A stretch of 64,000 nucleotides of DNA from Palaemon carinicauda (GCF_036898095.1 NC_090768.1:42524842-42588841); one strand, 5' to 3'. Numbered from the stretch's first letter, positions 41,199-51,548 are shown. The notes: generated by a model not told the origin, from the letters alone. A program made the numbers and translations.

Positions 41199-41421
41199 GT
41201 TCCCACCTAACTTGGGATCTAAGGTTCTCACTTAACTTTGGATCTAAGGTTCCCATTTAACTTGGTATCTTAAGGTTCCCACTTAACTTGGGATCTAAGG
41301 TTCCCACTTAACTTGGGATCTAAGGTTCCCACTTAACTTGGGATCTAGGGTTCCCACTTAACTTGGGATCTAGGGTTCCCACTTAACTTGGGATCTAAGG
41401 TTCCTACTTAACTTGGGATGC
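41199..41421. repeat. 24-25-bp minisatellite, 9 units
   Basis: Unit: GGTTCCCACTTAACTTGGGA plus TCTAA. The first three units are diverged and the next five almost identical. Confidence 0.93.
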
Positions 41422-41728
41422 TGTGTCCTTTCTTACCTGGGAGGTTGTGGTATAGGAGGTGATTAATGAAGGAGACTGTTTTCTATGGGTCAAAATTGTC
41501 CTTAAATAAAAAAAAGGGAAAATCACATAGTAGTAAAAAAACAATAGCAGCAACGGGGCCATTTCTTAGTCGTTGCAGTATGATGTTTTCCTTTACTATA
41601 TAGTATCTACCACAATCAGTCTAGGCACTTAACACCATTTATAATTACAAACCAAGTTATCAGTAGCTTTTTCATGTTTAAAACAAATGAAAATAATTTT
41701 ATGAGAAGGGTTTTTGTAACCAGGACAA

Positions 41729-41812
41729 CCTCATCATCGTCATCATCTCCTCCTACACCTATTGACGCAAAGGGCCTCGTTAGATTTCGCCAGTCCCTAT
41801 CTTGAGCTCACC
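41729..41812 (+). mobile_element. Dispersed repeat fragment (probable LINE-related)
   Basis: CATCATCTCCTCCTACACCT, TTGACGCAAAGGGCCTCGTT and AGATTTCGCCAGTC. I recognise this string from memory as a recurrent crustacean repeat. Its parent element is not visible. Confidence 0.5.
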
Positions 41813-41839
41813 TTCTTGAAAAAGGAAATTCTACATTCC

Positions 41840-42845
41840 TGATAGTGTGAGCCTGTAGACCTCATCCTGTTGATCCTCCATTTACTGTTGTGAAAACTGG
41901 ATTGCCTTGAAGAAACTCAGGACAAAAGGCACGTTCTTTTCCATTCTTAAGTCTGCTGCCAAGGAAACCTCTTCCATGGCTAACCTGTAGATGGCTTCTT
42001 GGATTAACCAGTAGTCTGTTGTAGTCGCCTACTTCATCCCAAGATGTTGGTGAAGTACAAGAAGTTGGTTCTGTCCTGTCCAAAGGTGGCAACCTTTTTT
42101 AAACACGAGTCGGGTAACCAATGGGCCAAATGGCTCCTGAAGAGAAGGAATGTGGATGTTTCCCAATTCTCCTGATAAGTTAGACAGTAGGTGATGTTGG
42201 CATTGGGTAATGGCCTTGTGCAGAAGGCTACACATTTCTTTCCTCAGAAGGACATCTAAGCAGCAATGGAGAAGTGGAGGAATGCTAGACGTGACTCCCT
42301 CATTCTTCCTTCAATTACCTTTAGGGGTCCAGGCCCTTTGAAAGATGTGACCCGAGACCTTTGGTTTCTGCCATGCCTTCAGGATTATTTTGAAGAAAGC
42401 TCTGGCTGCTTCCAAAGTCTGATTGAGGCTTCAAGTTGCTCTAGGAAAGGTGCAGACAGTGCTCTACCCATTTATGCCCAGCTGACAGGTTCAGAAGAGT
42501 CAGTAGAGGTAGGAAGAAAGGAAAGGGAGCTGAAGTTGGCCTTCCCCTCTTCTAGTTGCAACGAGTGAGGAGAAGTCTGTCAGGCCAATGGGCACTTAGT
42601 TGTAGAAGTCTTTTGGGATGTATACCCTTCGAAGATCGTCAACCTCCCCTCACTTAAACTTTGGTGGAGTGGCATTTCTGCCTTTACTTTTAAAATTGCT
42701 GGAAGCGTTAGCTTTGGCAGCAAGGGTGAAAATAGTGGAGGAGAAAAGTGTGCTCAAAGTTGTTCAAGAGTGGTCTGATAACTGCTCAGCATGGAGACGG
42801 CAAATACTGTGTGGTCTGCCATTAGAGAGGATAATATTTCTAAAT
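41840..42845 (+). pseudogene. DIRS-lineage 3: ORF1 (gag-like) remnant
   Basis: Plus-strand fragments in more than one frame read MASWINQ, SSQDVGEVQELVLSCSKVA and TFFKHESGNQWANWLLKRRN, then MEKWRNARRDSLILPS (42266). The style (short helical gag-like text with many lesions) and the position just ahead of a DIRS-type RT fragment suggest ORF1 of the same element. The assignment is by context and faint resemblance, not by a conserved motif. Confidence 0.4.
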
Positions 42846-43545
42846 ATCTGTAAAGAAAGTTTTGTATGAGAAAGTGATTGTGCCAACTGGATCGGAGTTG
42901 TGGGGAATGAAAGTGACGGAGAGACAGAAATTGAATGTGTTTGAGATGAAGTGTATGAGGAATACGGCTGGTGTATCTCAAGTAGATAGAGTTAGAAACG
43001 AAGTAGTTAGGGTGAGAACGGGTGTAAGAAATGAGTCAGCAGCTAGAGTGGATATGAATGTGTTGAGGTGGTTTGGCTATGTTAAGAGAATGGAAAATGG
43101 CTGTCTGCTAAAGAAGGCGATGAATGCAAGAGTTGATAGGAGAAGTACAAGAGGAAGGTCAAGGTTTGGGTGTATGGATGGAGTGAAGAAAGCTCTGGGT
43201 GGTAGGAGGATAGATGGGATAGAGGCAAGAGAGCGTGCTAGAAATAGGAATGAATGGCGAGCAATTATAACGCAGTTCCAGTAGGCCCTGCTTCTTCCTC
43301 CGGTTGCCTTGGATGACCGCGGAGGTAGCAGCAGTAGGGGATTCAGCGTTATGAAGCTTCATCTGTGGTGGATAACAGGTGGGCTGTGGCACCCTAGCAG
43401 TACCAGCCGAACTCGGTTGAGTCCCTCGTCAGGCTGGGAGGAGCGTAGTGAGGAAAGGTTCCATTTTTTTTTCATTTGTTTGATGTCGGCTACCTCCCAA
43501 AATTAGGGGAAGTGCCTTGGTATATTTATGTATGTATCTGTCCAT
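42846..43545 (+). mobile_element. RTE-like LINE, 3' end with (TATG)n tail, inserted in the DIRS-3 remnant
   Basis: The ORF at 42862-43284 encodes the LINE pol C-terminus: YEKVIVPT-GSELWGMKVTE, RQKLNVFEMKCMRNTAGVSQ, DMNVLRWFGYVKRMENG, RSTRGRSRFGCMDGVKKALG and RARNRNEWRAIITQFQ. The stop is followed by a 3'UTR (GGATGACCGCGGAGGTAGCA, CACCCTAGCAGTACCA, GTCAGGCTGGGAGGAGCG, GGAAGTGCCTTGGTATAT) and TATGTATG. The whole RT catalytic core is absent: a 5'-truncated copy. The same 3'UTR recurs at 58721-58985. DIRS-like sequence lies on both sides. Confidence 0.85.
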
Positions 43546-43574
43546 CAGTCCTACAGTAGTGCCTCCTCTTCATC

Positions 43575-44030
43575 CTCAAAGGAGTATTGTATCAGTTCAA
43601 AGTCCTGTGTCTTGGACTGTCCCCCTCTCCCCAAGTTTTCACAAGAGTGTTGACTCCTGGGCCCCTTGAACAGGGTAGCTCTGTTGAGGTACTATATCTC
43701 AATGAGTGGCTGTTCCCAAATTTTTCTAAGAGTCTGTTACTTCAAGATCAAGACCAACTGCTCTCCTTTTGTCACAATCTAGGGGTTGTGGTAAATTGGG
43801 AAAAGTCAAGTTAAGCCTAAGCAGAGGGTGAAGTACTTGGGCGTGCTGATAAACATTGTAGCTAGATTTTCTCATCAGACAATTGCATCAGCAGACCCTG
43901 AGAGGTAGTATCCCTATGCACAGATGTAGGAGGTTGGCAAAGTTAACACCTTTGTTCCTCTACAGGACCAGGTGCCCTGACAATTTAGGGGACAGTTGAT
44001 CCAGCTAGTTCATAGGGACTTTTTCCTTTT
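43575..44030 (+). pseudogene. DIRS-lineage 3: reverse-transcriptase fragment with ruined active site
   Basis: The ORF at 43587-43814 reads MYQFKVLCLGLSPSPQVFTR, then VLYLNEWLFPN, then LGVVVNWEKSS. FGLS-AP-VFTR and YLDDW are the RT motifs seen intact in element 2 (62520-62636). Here YLDD has become YLNE, so both catalytic aspartates of motif C are altered. After the stop, KYLGVLINIVARFS and a run of stops continue the same protein. Confidence 0.8.
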
Positions 44031-44138
44031 TAAAGGTTAGCGCCCTATTAAAAGACAATGGCCAAAAATTCCTAACTACAGTTCTTGACTTGGTGACTGA
44101 TGGGTGGGCGAAGCTTCCCCATCACCCGTTGGTAGTTA

Positions 44139-44240
44139 TAACTACAGTACCTTTGTTGAAATCATACTCCTATTAAAGGACTCATGTTTGTATTACGTAT
44201 TAGTAAAAGTACAAATTACTTAAAAAAACTCATGATTTTT
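44139..44240 (+). mobile_element. DIRS-lineage 3: right terminal fragment
   Basis: TCCTATTAAAGGACTCATGT, TTGTATTACG, AGTAAAAGTACAAATTACTT. The same block appears at 54483-54590 and, inverted, at 54279-54303 and 55692-55719. The inverted pairing within one family identifies it as terminal-repeat sequence. Confidence 0.65.
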
Positions 44241-44770
44241 TAAAGCTGGTTCTTTATATAGCATTAACTGCATTTACTGCAACATAAGCAAGGATAACTT
44301 TGGCTCAGCCATGTAAGTTTGTACATCATACCATTAATTAGCTAGTCTGTTGTTTGTTTAAAAATGAATGAGGTGAAGGGATGAGATTTTTATGCTAACC
44401 TTTTTTTCATTCGGTTCGATTGTTGTTAGCAATGACCGATAGACGAGTTATGTCTAGTTTTAACATTCTCTTAATGAAAAATACTAACGATTAACTAGTA
44501 ATAGATATATACACTAGGATGATAAATTTGATTTACATTGCAATGTTGTTCAGGAAATTTGTTTTGATACACCTTAACTATACTGTACCAGGTCCTCTAA
44601 TACCTTTTGGTATTCTTTTTAATATGAATTTCTCGTTTAATTTGGTGAATTTTACCCTCGAGTCACATTGCTAATTTCAAAGTACTGTACTGTATGAGCC
44701 TGTTGACTGAAAGATATAAGATAAAATTCGTATATAAAGGTTGAGAAGCTTGCATTTTGTACACTTCATA
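44241..44770. other. No gene seen
   Basis: AT-rich left flank of DIRS element 1; the base pair run CACTTCATA directly precedes the element. Confidence 0.5.
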
Positions 44771-44939
44771 ATTTTTCAATATTAATCTTACCCGATAATC
44801 ATGTAGCTGTCAACTCTGTTGCCGACAGAAATCTACGGTCGGGATACGCCAGCGATCGCTATACAGGTGGGGGTGAACACCACAGCGCCATCTGTGGTCA
44901 GGTACTCTAGTACTTCTTGTCAACACCACCTCAATTTTT
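44771..44939 (+). repeat. Element 1 left inverted terminal repeat
   Basis: Starts ATTTTTCAATATTAATCTTA. Positions 44787-44939 (153 bp) are an exact inverted match to 51359-51511. The outermost 16 bp differ from the right end and are specific to the left end. Confidence 0.95.
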
Positions 44940-46719
44940 CCTCTGTCGTGCCTCCGGCTAGACCTACATGGATACGCTGTTGATTCTGGAGTTATTGCTC
45001 ACGATTTGGTGATGTATTTGCTCTAGAGTTTAGCCTTCGCTATTCAGGAAGCTATATCATTAGCTTAGCAAGTTTTTGGAATTAATTTGATTTAATTTTT
45101 GATTTAATTTTGGTACGAAGAGAGTATGAACTCTCTCTCACTTTTAAATGGCCGACCCTTCCCTTAGACGGAAGTGTTGGTGTCGAAGAGAGTATAGTCT
45201 CTCTTAATTTTGCTTAACAAAGTTATAGATTTATTTTATATCTCTCCGCCTTTTATAGGCCTCTTTGATTAACTTCCTTTTATTATAAACTTATTAAAAT
45301 TAATTTTTATATTTGTTTATATTCGACCTTTCCTAATAGTAGGCGGTCTTTTCTTGGAACCGAAGTTAATTAACTTTGAGCCCGTCATTTCGTTTTTACC
45401 TGTTAACATATTATGCCATTTTAATGTTTTTGAAAGAATTTCTTTGATAGTCTTGTACTGTTTTCAAAGTTGAACTAACGTTTTGTTTTGTCTCTGCAGT
45501 TGTTGACGTTCAGAACGTTCAATTTGCGCTCTATCGTTACGATAGAGAGAGAGTCTATCACGGTGTCACGTTGCAGTAAGAGTAAACCGATTCTAGCGTT
45601 TTGTTCATTCTTTCTTAGCTTAAATGGTTCTATTCTAATAAAGGAAATTTTTATTTGGGAAACCTTTCAGTTTTTTTCCTTTAACAATAATATGTTTTAA
45701 CGATATATATAATTGGGCTCTTCTCTCAGGTGCTAAGTCAAGAGAGAGAGAGAGATAGAGACGGAGGGAGAGAGAGGAGGATAAACGTTTCGTTCAAGCG
45801 GGTATCGTTGTTATCGTTTTTGCTCTTCTCCCTAGTCTCTTTAGGGGAAGAAGGTAAACGTTTCTAGAGTTTTATTCTTGTTCTCAGACTTTATGCGGTG
45901 AGAGATTTTAAACGTAGTTTATTTGATCTAGTGTTTAATCTCTTTTCCAGCCACTGAATTATTTATCTTTCATTATGTTTTTCTGTTACATTGTAATACT
46001 GTTTTCGCAATTACTAACTTTTAATGAAGGATAGAATTGCGTGTTTCAGGTACAAACCACTTAAAGTTTCGAGTTCAGTGAAATAAGTGCAAACAGAAAA
46101 TCAAAAGTGATAAAGTGATACACGCAAAGTGTTACAGTGTTGCGTTCGAGGGTTCGTCTGTTCGTGCCAGTTGTTCGCCTAGTCTGGGACCTCTTACAAG
46201 CTCCCAAGCCCAGGGGAGAAGTAATGTCGAAGGACTTATGGGTTCAGCAGGCCTTGATCGACGAACAGACGTTTCCCTCCGTGGTTTCGGGTGTAACCAA
46301 CTCACGTAGCCGACGTGATCACCCCACCCACACAAAGACGAGAGAGCCCATTTATTCCTCGTCTGCGGAAGAGGTTTCTCGCAGAAACCATGGACCAAAT
46401 CTTGCAGCTTTTAAGTGCAAGTCGGTCCCTTCCGCGCAAGTCCAACTCCTAGGTGGTGCCTGTAGCACTGGGTCAGTTCGGACTTGCTGCAGTACGACAA
46501 CTGCACACCTCCCAGAGAGGCACGGTGGTATCGCAACAGACAGTAACTCCGTCTGTTGCCGCACCAGCTGTTTTAGACCCTCAGTTTCAACGGACAGTAG
46601 CTCCGTTTGTTGTTGTCTTTCTCTAACTCTAGTGGTCTATGCTGCTGACAATGCAGTCGCAGCTTGCGGTGTTGATGCGGGAGTTTCAGGCAGAGAAGGT
46701 TAATACACCTCCTCCTCTG

Positions 46720-47265
46720 CGCAGTACAATCTGCCAGACGTAGGAGGTTGAGGTTCCTCAAGCTACCTCCATGTGTGAGCTGCCGCGTTGGGAGTTGCCA
46801 GATACCAGCGCTGTGCAGCAACCTCCACTTTCCTTGAGGCAGGAGCCTCTTACCACGCAGCAACCTCCTCAACAATGGGGGCAGGAGCCTTATGCCTTAC
46901 AACCTCCTCTACCCTTGAGGCAGGAGTATCTTGCATTACAACCATCCTCGAGGCAGCTACCTCTTGCGGTGCGACAACCTCCACCATCCTCGAGGCAGCA
47001 ACCTCAACTCCACCTCTGCGCAGTCCACCCTGCCAGACGTATGAGGTTGAGGTTCCTCAACCTACCTCCACGCGTGAGCTGCCGCACTGGGAGTTGCCAG
47101 ATACCAGCGCTATGCAGCAACCTCTTGCGTTGCGGCAACCTCCACCATCCTTGAGGCAGCAACCTCAACTCTTGCGGCAGCCACCTCCACCATCCTTGAG
47201 GCAGCAACCTCAACTCTTGCGGCAGCCACCTCCACTCTTGAGGCAAGAACCTCAACTCTTGAATG
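46720..47265 (+). repeat. Element 1 ORF1 tandem repeats, block A (LRQ(Q/E)PxxLxQPP type)
   Basis: Repeated CCTTGAGGCAGCAACCTCAA and CTCTTGCGGCAGCCACCTCC units code SLRQQPQLLRQPPP. A larger direct repeat of about 300 bp is also visible: GAGCTGCCGC(G/A)(T/C)TGGGAG, then TTGCCAGATACCAGCGCT, at about 46778 and 47078. Element 2 has no counterpart. Confidence 0.8.
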
Positions 47266-47545
47266 GGCTCTCGTGGCATGGTTGGTTTCGACCTGGCCTT
47301 TCATTAGAAGGGGCTAGCGTTCGATCCCAAGTATGAGGTAGAAATTTATTTCTATTTGAACACGATGTTGTGTTGATATTTATCCATATTGACTCATTAG
47401 GGGTAATTTGAATGAATTACTACCAATTGTGTCTCGTGGTGGCCCGGGGAAATCTGGTAAAACTCGCTGGTAAAGAGACTGATGTCTCACCAGGTAAATC
47501 CTCGGACAGCTAGATTAGTGTCAGGTTCAGATTTCTTTAAAAAAT
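47266..47545 (+). mobile_element. tRNA-derived SINE inside element 1 ORF1
   Basis: Box A TGGCATGGTTGG (47274-47285) and box B GCGTTCGATCC (47317-47327). A tRNA-like head is followed by an AT-rich body with TGTCTCGTGGTGGCCCGGGG and GTAAAGAGACTGATGTCTC. It interrupts the heptapeptide repeats. It is a different SINE family from the one at 29774. No clean target duplication was identified. Confidence 0.8.
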
Positions 47546-47549
47546 CCTC

Positions 47550-47890
47550 CTCTACCCATGAGGCAGCTTCATGCTTATGAGGAGCCTCAGGCTATGCGGC
47601 ATCCTCCTCAAACCATGAGGCAAAAGCCTCATGCTATGCGGCAACCGCCTCAACCCATGAGGCAGGAGCCTCATACTATGCGGCATCCTCCTCAACGCAT
47701 GCGGCATAAGCCTCATCCCTTGCAGCTTGAGCCTCATCCCATGCAGCATGAGTCTCATACCATGCAGCATGAGCCTCATCCCATGCAGCATGAGCCTCAT
47801 CCCATGCAGCATAAGCCGCACGCCATGCAACATGCTCTGCTTACCTTACAGCATGCTCTACATACAGCATGCTCTACATACAGCATGCTC
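47550..47890 (+). repeat. Element 1 ORF1 tandem repeats, block B (21-bp units, EPHPMQH type)
   Basis: Units such as CATGCAGCATGAGCCTCATC recur every 21 bp and code a heptapeptide (EPHPMQH; upstream variants MRQEPHT, PPQxMRH). The last units degrade into CAGCATGCTCTACATA. The frame is open from 47558 to 47968. The reverse strand is open too and reads Leu/Met/His/Gly/Arg-rich repeats, an artefact. Confidence 0.85.
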
Positions 47891-48540
47891 TGCATACCTT
47901 ACCGCATGCTTCTCAGTCACACATCTTTGGTTGTTGCCAACTCACTAGACTGTCAAGCAGTTTCATAACGTTGCCTTCTAGTCTGCTGCTTTTGCACCAG
48001 TGAAACCCTCACTGAGAGAACTTAGCTTTTCTCGGATATGGTTCCTGTAGATGAGAAAGTGCTATTCTCCCTCCTTCTGATTTTCCCTTGAGGACTCTGT
48101 CATTTGGAGAGGAGCCTTTAGCTGCTTAGCCTCCTATGGACTTTTATTTAAGCATAGCATGCTTCCAGGGAGGGTAATGGTTCCACTTCAGTCGCTAACC
48201 CCGTCTGTTACCACACCTGCTCCCATAGACCTTGAGCTGTGTTGCAAGACATGCAGTCCAAGCTTAGTCCTTGTTAGAGGATTTTTTGTTTACGGAGTCA
48301 GTGTGTCACTGGGAAGACGTTCAACAACCAGCAGAAGTGTCTTGTTGTGACGCAGTGCGGCAACCTCAGCAACCCGATAAGGAGTTGTCTGTACGACCCA
48401 GACAGTCTAGACAGCTTCGGGTTGTCACTGTACTTCCTCGCTTCCCCATGGTTGACAGTTCACAGACTGTGCAGCAGTACCATGATCTTGTGTCCGGCTC
48501 CGTCAGACGACTAGCTTTTAAGAGCTCCCACAAGTCGTCG

Positions 48541-49614
48541 CTGTCTGGAGATTCTCAGATGGACTATGGATCTGACCAAGGAACTGGGCCTCCTGGTCAA
48601 TTTTGAGGAGTCCCAGCTCGTCCCATCCCAGACCATTGTCTACCTGGGTATGGATCTTCAGAGTCGAGCTTTTCGGGCTTTTCCGTCGGCCCCAAAGATA
48701 TACTAAGCCCTAGATTGCATCCAGAGCATGCTGAGAAGGAACCGATGCTCAGTCAGGTAGTGGATGAGTCTAACAGGGACACTTTCATCGCTGGCACTGT
48801 TCATCGAGTTAGGGAGACCCCACCTCCCCCCCTTCAGTATCATCTAGCGGCTCACTGGATAAAGGACATGACGCTAGAGACGATCTCAGTTCCTGTTTCC
48901 GAAGAGAGGAGGTCTACTCTCACGTGGTGAAAGAACAGCTTTCTTCTCAAGGAAGTCTACCTTTGGCTGTTCAGAGACCCGACCGCCGTCTCTTCTCTGA
49001 CGCATCAGACACGGGCTGGGGTGCGACTTTGGACGGACAGGAATGCTCGGGAACATGGAATCAGGAGCTAAGGACACTTCACATCTATTGCAAGGAGCTG
49101 TTGGCGGTTCATCTGACCTTGATAAACTTCAAGTCCCTCCAGCTTAACAAGGTGGTGGAGGTGGACTCTGACTACACCACAGCCTTGGCTTACATCTCCA
49201 AGCAGGGAGGGACTCATTCGTGGAAGTTGTTCTAGATCGCAAGGGACCTCCTCATCTGGTTAAAAGATCGAAAGCTCACGCTGGTAACGAGGTTCATTCA
49301 GGGCGATATGAATGTCATGGCAGATCGCCTTAGCCGGAAGGGTCAGGTCATCCCCACAGAGTGGACCCTTCACAAGAATGTTTGCAGCAGACTTTGGGCC
49401 CTGTGGGGTCAGCCAACCATAGATCTGTTCACTACCTCGATAACCTAGAGGCTCCCGTTGTATTGTTCTCCGATTCCAGACCCAGCAGCGGTTCACGTGG
49501 ATGCTTTTCTGCTGGATTGGTCCCATCTCGACCTGTATGCATTCCCGCCGTTCAAGATTGTCAACAGGGTACTTCAGAAGTTCGCCTCTCGCAAAGGGAC
49601 ACGGCTGACGTTGG
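48541..49614 (+). pseudogene. Element 1 pol remnant: RT C-terminal part and RNase H
   Basis: Sequence joins element 2 homology abruptly at GTCGTCGCTGTCTG (element 2 about 62661): DLTKELGLLVNFEESQLVPS, then stops and frameshifts. RNase H motifs survive in the ORF at 48924-49235: LFSDASDTGWGATL, YCKELLAVHL and VEVDSDYTTALAYI. A TAG (49233) replaces the TAC of element 2. GDMNVMADRLSRKGQ follows, then the CSPIPDPAAVHVDAFLLDW block. The RT palm with YLDD is absent: about 1.7 kb present in element 2 is deleted. Confidence 0.85.
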
Positions 49615-49640
49615 TTGGCTCCGCTCTGGCCCGCGAGAGA

Positions 49641-50832
49641 ATGGTTCATAGAGGTACTGCAATGGCTGGTCGACATTCCCAGGACTCTTCCTCTAGGAGT
49701 GGACCTTCTACGTCTACCTCACGTAAAGAAGGTACATCCAAACCTCCACGCTCTTCGTCTGACTGCCTTCAGACTTTCGAAAGACTCTCAAGAGCTAGGG
49801 GCTTTTCGAAGGAGGCAGCCAGAGCGATTGCCAGAGCAAGGAGGACATCCACTCTCAGAGTCTATCAGTCTAAAGGGGAAGTCTTCCGAAGCTGGTACAA
49901 GGCCAATGCAGTTTCCTCATCCAGTACCACTGTAACCCAGATTGCTGACTTCCTGTTACATCTAAGGAACGTAAGATCCCTTTCAGCTCCTACGATTAAG
50001 GGTTACAGAAGTATGTTGGCAGCGGTTTTCCGCCACAGAGGCTTGGATCTTTCCACCAACAAAGATCTACAGGACCTCCTTAGGTCTTTTAAGACCTCAA
50101 AGGAACGTCGGTTGTCCACTCCAGGCTGGAATCTAGACGTGGTCCTAAGGTTCCTTATGTCATCAAGATTTGAACCTCTCCAATCAGCCTCTTTTAAGGA
50201 CCTCACATTAAAAACTCTTTTCCTCGTGTGCTTGACAACAGCTAAAAGAGTAAGTGAGATCCACGCCTTCAGCAGGAACATAGTTTTCACATCTGAAACG
50301 GCTACATGTTCCTTGCAGCTCGGTTTTTTGCTAAAACGAGCTTCCTTCACGTCCTTGGCCTAAGTCGTTCGAGATCCCAAGCCTGTCCAACTTGGTGGGG
50401 GACGAACTGGAGAGAGTACTTTGCCCAGTTAGAGCTCTTAGGTACTATCTAAAAAGGTCATAACCTTTACGAAGACAATCAGAAGCCTTATGGTGGGCTA
50501 TCAAGAAGCCTTCTCTTCCAAGGTCTAAGAACTCAGTTTCTTACCTATTCAGGCTCCTGATTAGGGAAGCACATTCTCATCTGAAGGAAGAAGACCTTGC
50601 TTTGCTGAAGGTAAGGACACATGAAGTGAGAGCTGTGGCTACTTCAGTGGCCCTCAAACAGAACCGTTCTCTGCAGAGTGTTATGGATGCAACCTATTGG
50701 AGAAGCAAGTCAGTGTTCGCATCATTCTATCTCATAGATGTCCAGTCTCTTTACGAGAACTGCTACACCCTGGGACCATTCGTAGCAACGAATGCAGTAG
50801 TAGGCGGGGGCTCAGCCACTACATTCCCATAA
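49641..50832 (+). pseudogene. Element 1 tyrosine recombinase, interrupted
   Basis: The first part is open from 49641 to 50363: GFSKEAARAIARARRTSTLR, IADFLLHLRNVRSLSAPTIK, KTLFLVCLTTAKRVSEIHAF. The Arg in AKRVSEIH is the first catalytic residue of the family. TAA (50361) then ends the frame. The second part, in another frame (50602-50832), reads THEVRAVATSVALKQNRSLQ, DATYWRSKSVFASFYLIDV. HEVR supplies His and Arg, W the late His/Trp position, and FASFYL the nucleophilic Tyr. All catalytic positions are present, but a stop and a frameshift separate them. A one-base insertion near 49610 also fuses the end of pol to this frame, giving the 301-codon ORF at 49458-50363. Confidence 0.88.
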
Positions 50833-51218
50833 TCCCATAACCTTTTTAACCTTTCTCTTGAATACTTTTTATGGGTTGTACGGTTGGCTAAGAAGCCTTC
50901 CACATCCTTGTTGATTTGGCGGGTGGTCAATTCTTTCTTGAGAAGCGCCGAGGTTAAAGGTTGTGATGAGGTCCTTTAGTATGGGTTGCAGCCCTTTATA
51001 CTTCAGCACCTAAGAGTCGTTCAGCATCCTAAGAGGACCGCTACGCTCAGTAAGAAAGACGTACTTAATAAAGGCAGAGTAATGGTTCAAGTCGTCTTCC
51101 TTACCAGGTACTTATTTATTTTATGTTATTTTTGAATAACTAATAAAATAAAATACGGGATACTTAGCTTCTGTGTTAACATGTATGCTGGTCTCCACCC
51201 ACCACCCTGGGTGTGAAT

Positions 51219-51309
51219 CAGCTACATGATTATCGGGTAAGATTAATATTGAAAAATGTTATTTTCATTAGTAAAATAAATTTTTGAATATACTTACCCG
51301 ATAATCATG
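51219..51309 (+). repeat. Element 1 internal complementary region (circle-junction copy)
   Basis: 51219-51257 is the exact reverse complement of the element's first 39 bp (44771-44809). 51256-51309 is the exact reverse complement of its last 54 bp (51495-51548). The halves share one AT (51256-51257). This is what end-to-end joining of the element would produce and is diagnostic for DIRS-type replication. Confidence 0.95.
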
Positions 51310-51358
51310 ATTTAATTGACCCACCCTTCCTCCCCATAGAGAACCAGTGGACCGAGGA

Positions 51359-51548
51359 AAAAATTGAGGTGGTGTTGACAAGAAGTACTAGAGTACCTGA
51401 CCACAGATGGCGCTGTGGTGTTCACCCCCACCTGTATAGCGATCGCTGGCGTATCCCGACCGTAGATTTCTGTCGGCAACAGAGTTGACAGCTACATGAT
51501 TATCGGGTAAGTATATTCAAAAATTTATTTTACTAATGAAAATAACAT
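51359..51548 (-). repeat. Element 1 right inverted terminal repeat
   Basis: 51359-51511 pairs exactly with 44787-44939. The last 37 bp (GTATATTCAAAAATTT to AATAACAT) are specific to the right end and occur again, inverted, in the internal complementary region. Confidence 0.95.

Larger units (their letters stand above)
45148..48540 (+). pseudogene. Element 1 ORF1 (gag-like) remnant
   Basis: A relic start at 45148 reads MADPSLRRKCWCRREYSLS then stops, matching the MADLS...KC start of element 2 ORF1 at 59558. About 900 bp of unrelated or highly diverged DNA follow. From about 46137 the sequence again parallels element 2 from 60048 (GAGGGTTCGTCTGTTCGTGC, GGCCTTGATC-ACGAACAGACG, AGAGAGCCCATTT), but in broken frames. 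46700-47240 and 47550-47890 are repeats coding Gln/Pro/His/Arg-rich text, split by a SINE at 47266-47545. 48330-48500 parallels element 2 at 60760-60930. The N-terminal zinc cluster and the C-terminal third are missing. Confidence 0.75.
44771..51548 (+). mobile_element. DIRS-type tyrosine-recombinase retrotransposon, element 1 (6778 bp, structurally complete, coding-defective)
   Basis: Defined by inverted terminal repeats, an internal complementary region near the right end, and remnants in the order ORF1, RT/RNase H, tyrosine recombinase. DIRS elements lack LTRs and an integrase; known models have a circular intermediate inserted by the recombinase, leaving no target duplication. Accordingly the flanks (ATA before, ATTAATG after) show none. 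Both ends are perfect. The coding region has lost the RT palm and carries stops and frameshifts, so any recent movement must have used proteins from another copy. It ends 482 bp before the first RNF14 coding exon, same strand. Confidence 0.9.

Noticed and set aside
42862..43284. 140-codon ORF as an independent host gene
   Set aside because: Its text is the C-terminus of an RTE-like LINE pol and it is followed by that element's 3'UTR and tail.
46573..47833. Minus-strand Leu/Met/His/Arg-rich repetitive ORFs, possible secreted repeat peptides
   Set aside because: They are the reverse reading of the heptapeptide minisatellites in element 1 ORF1.
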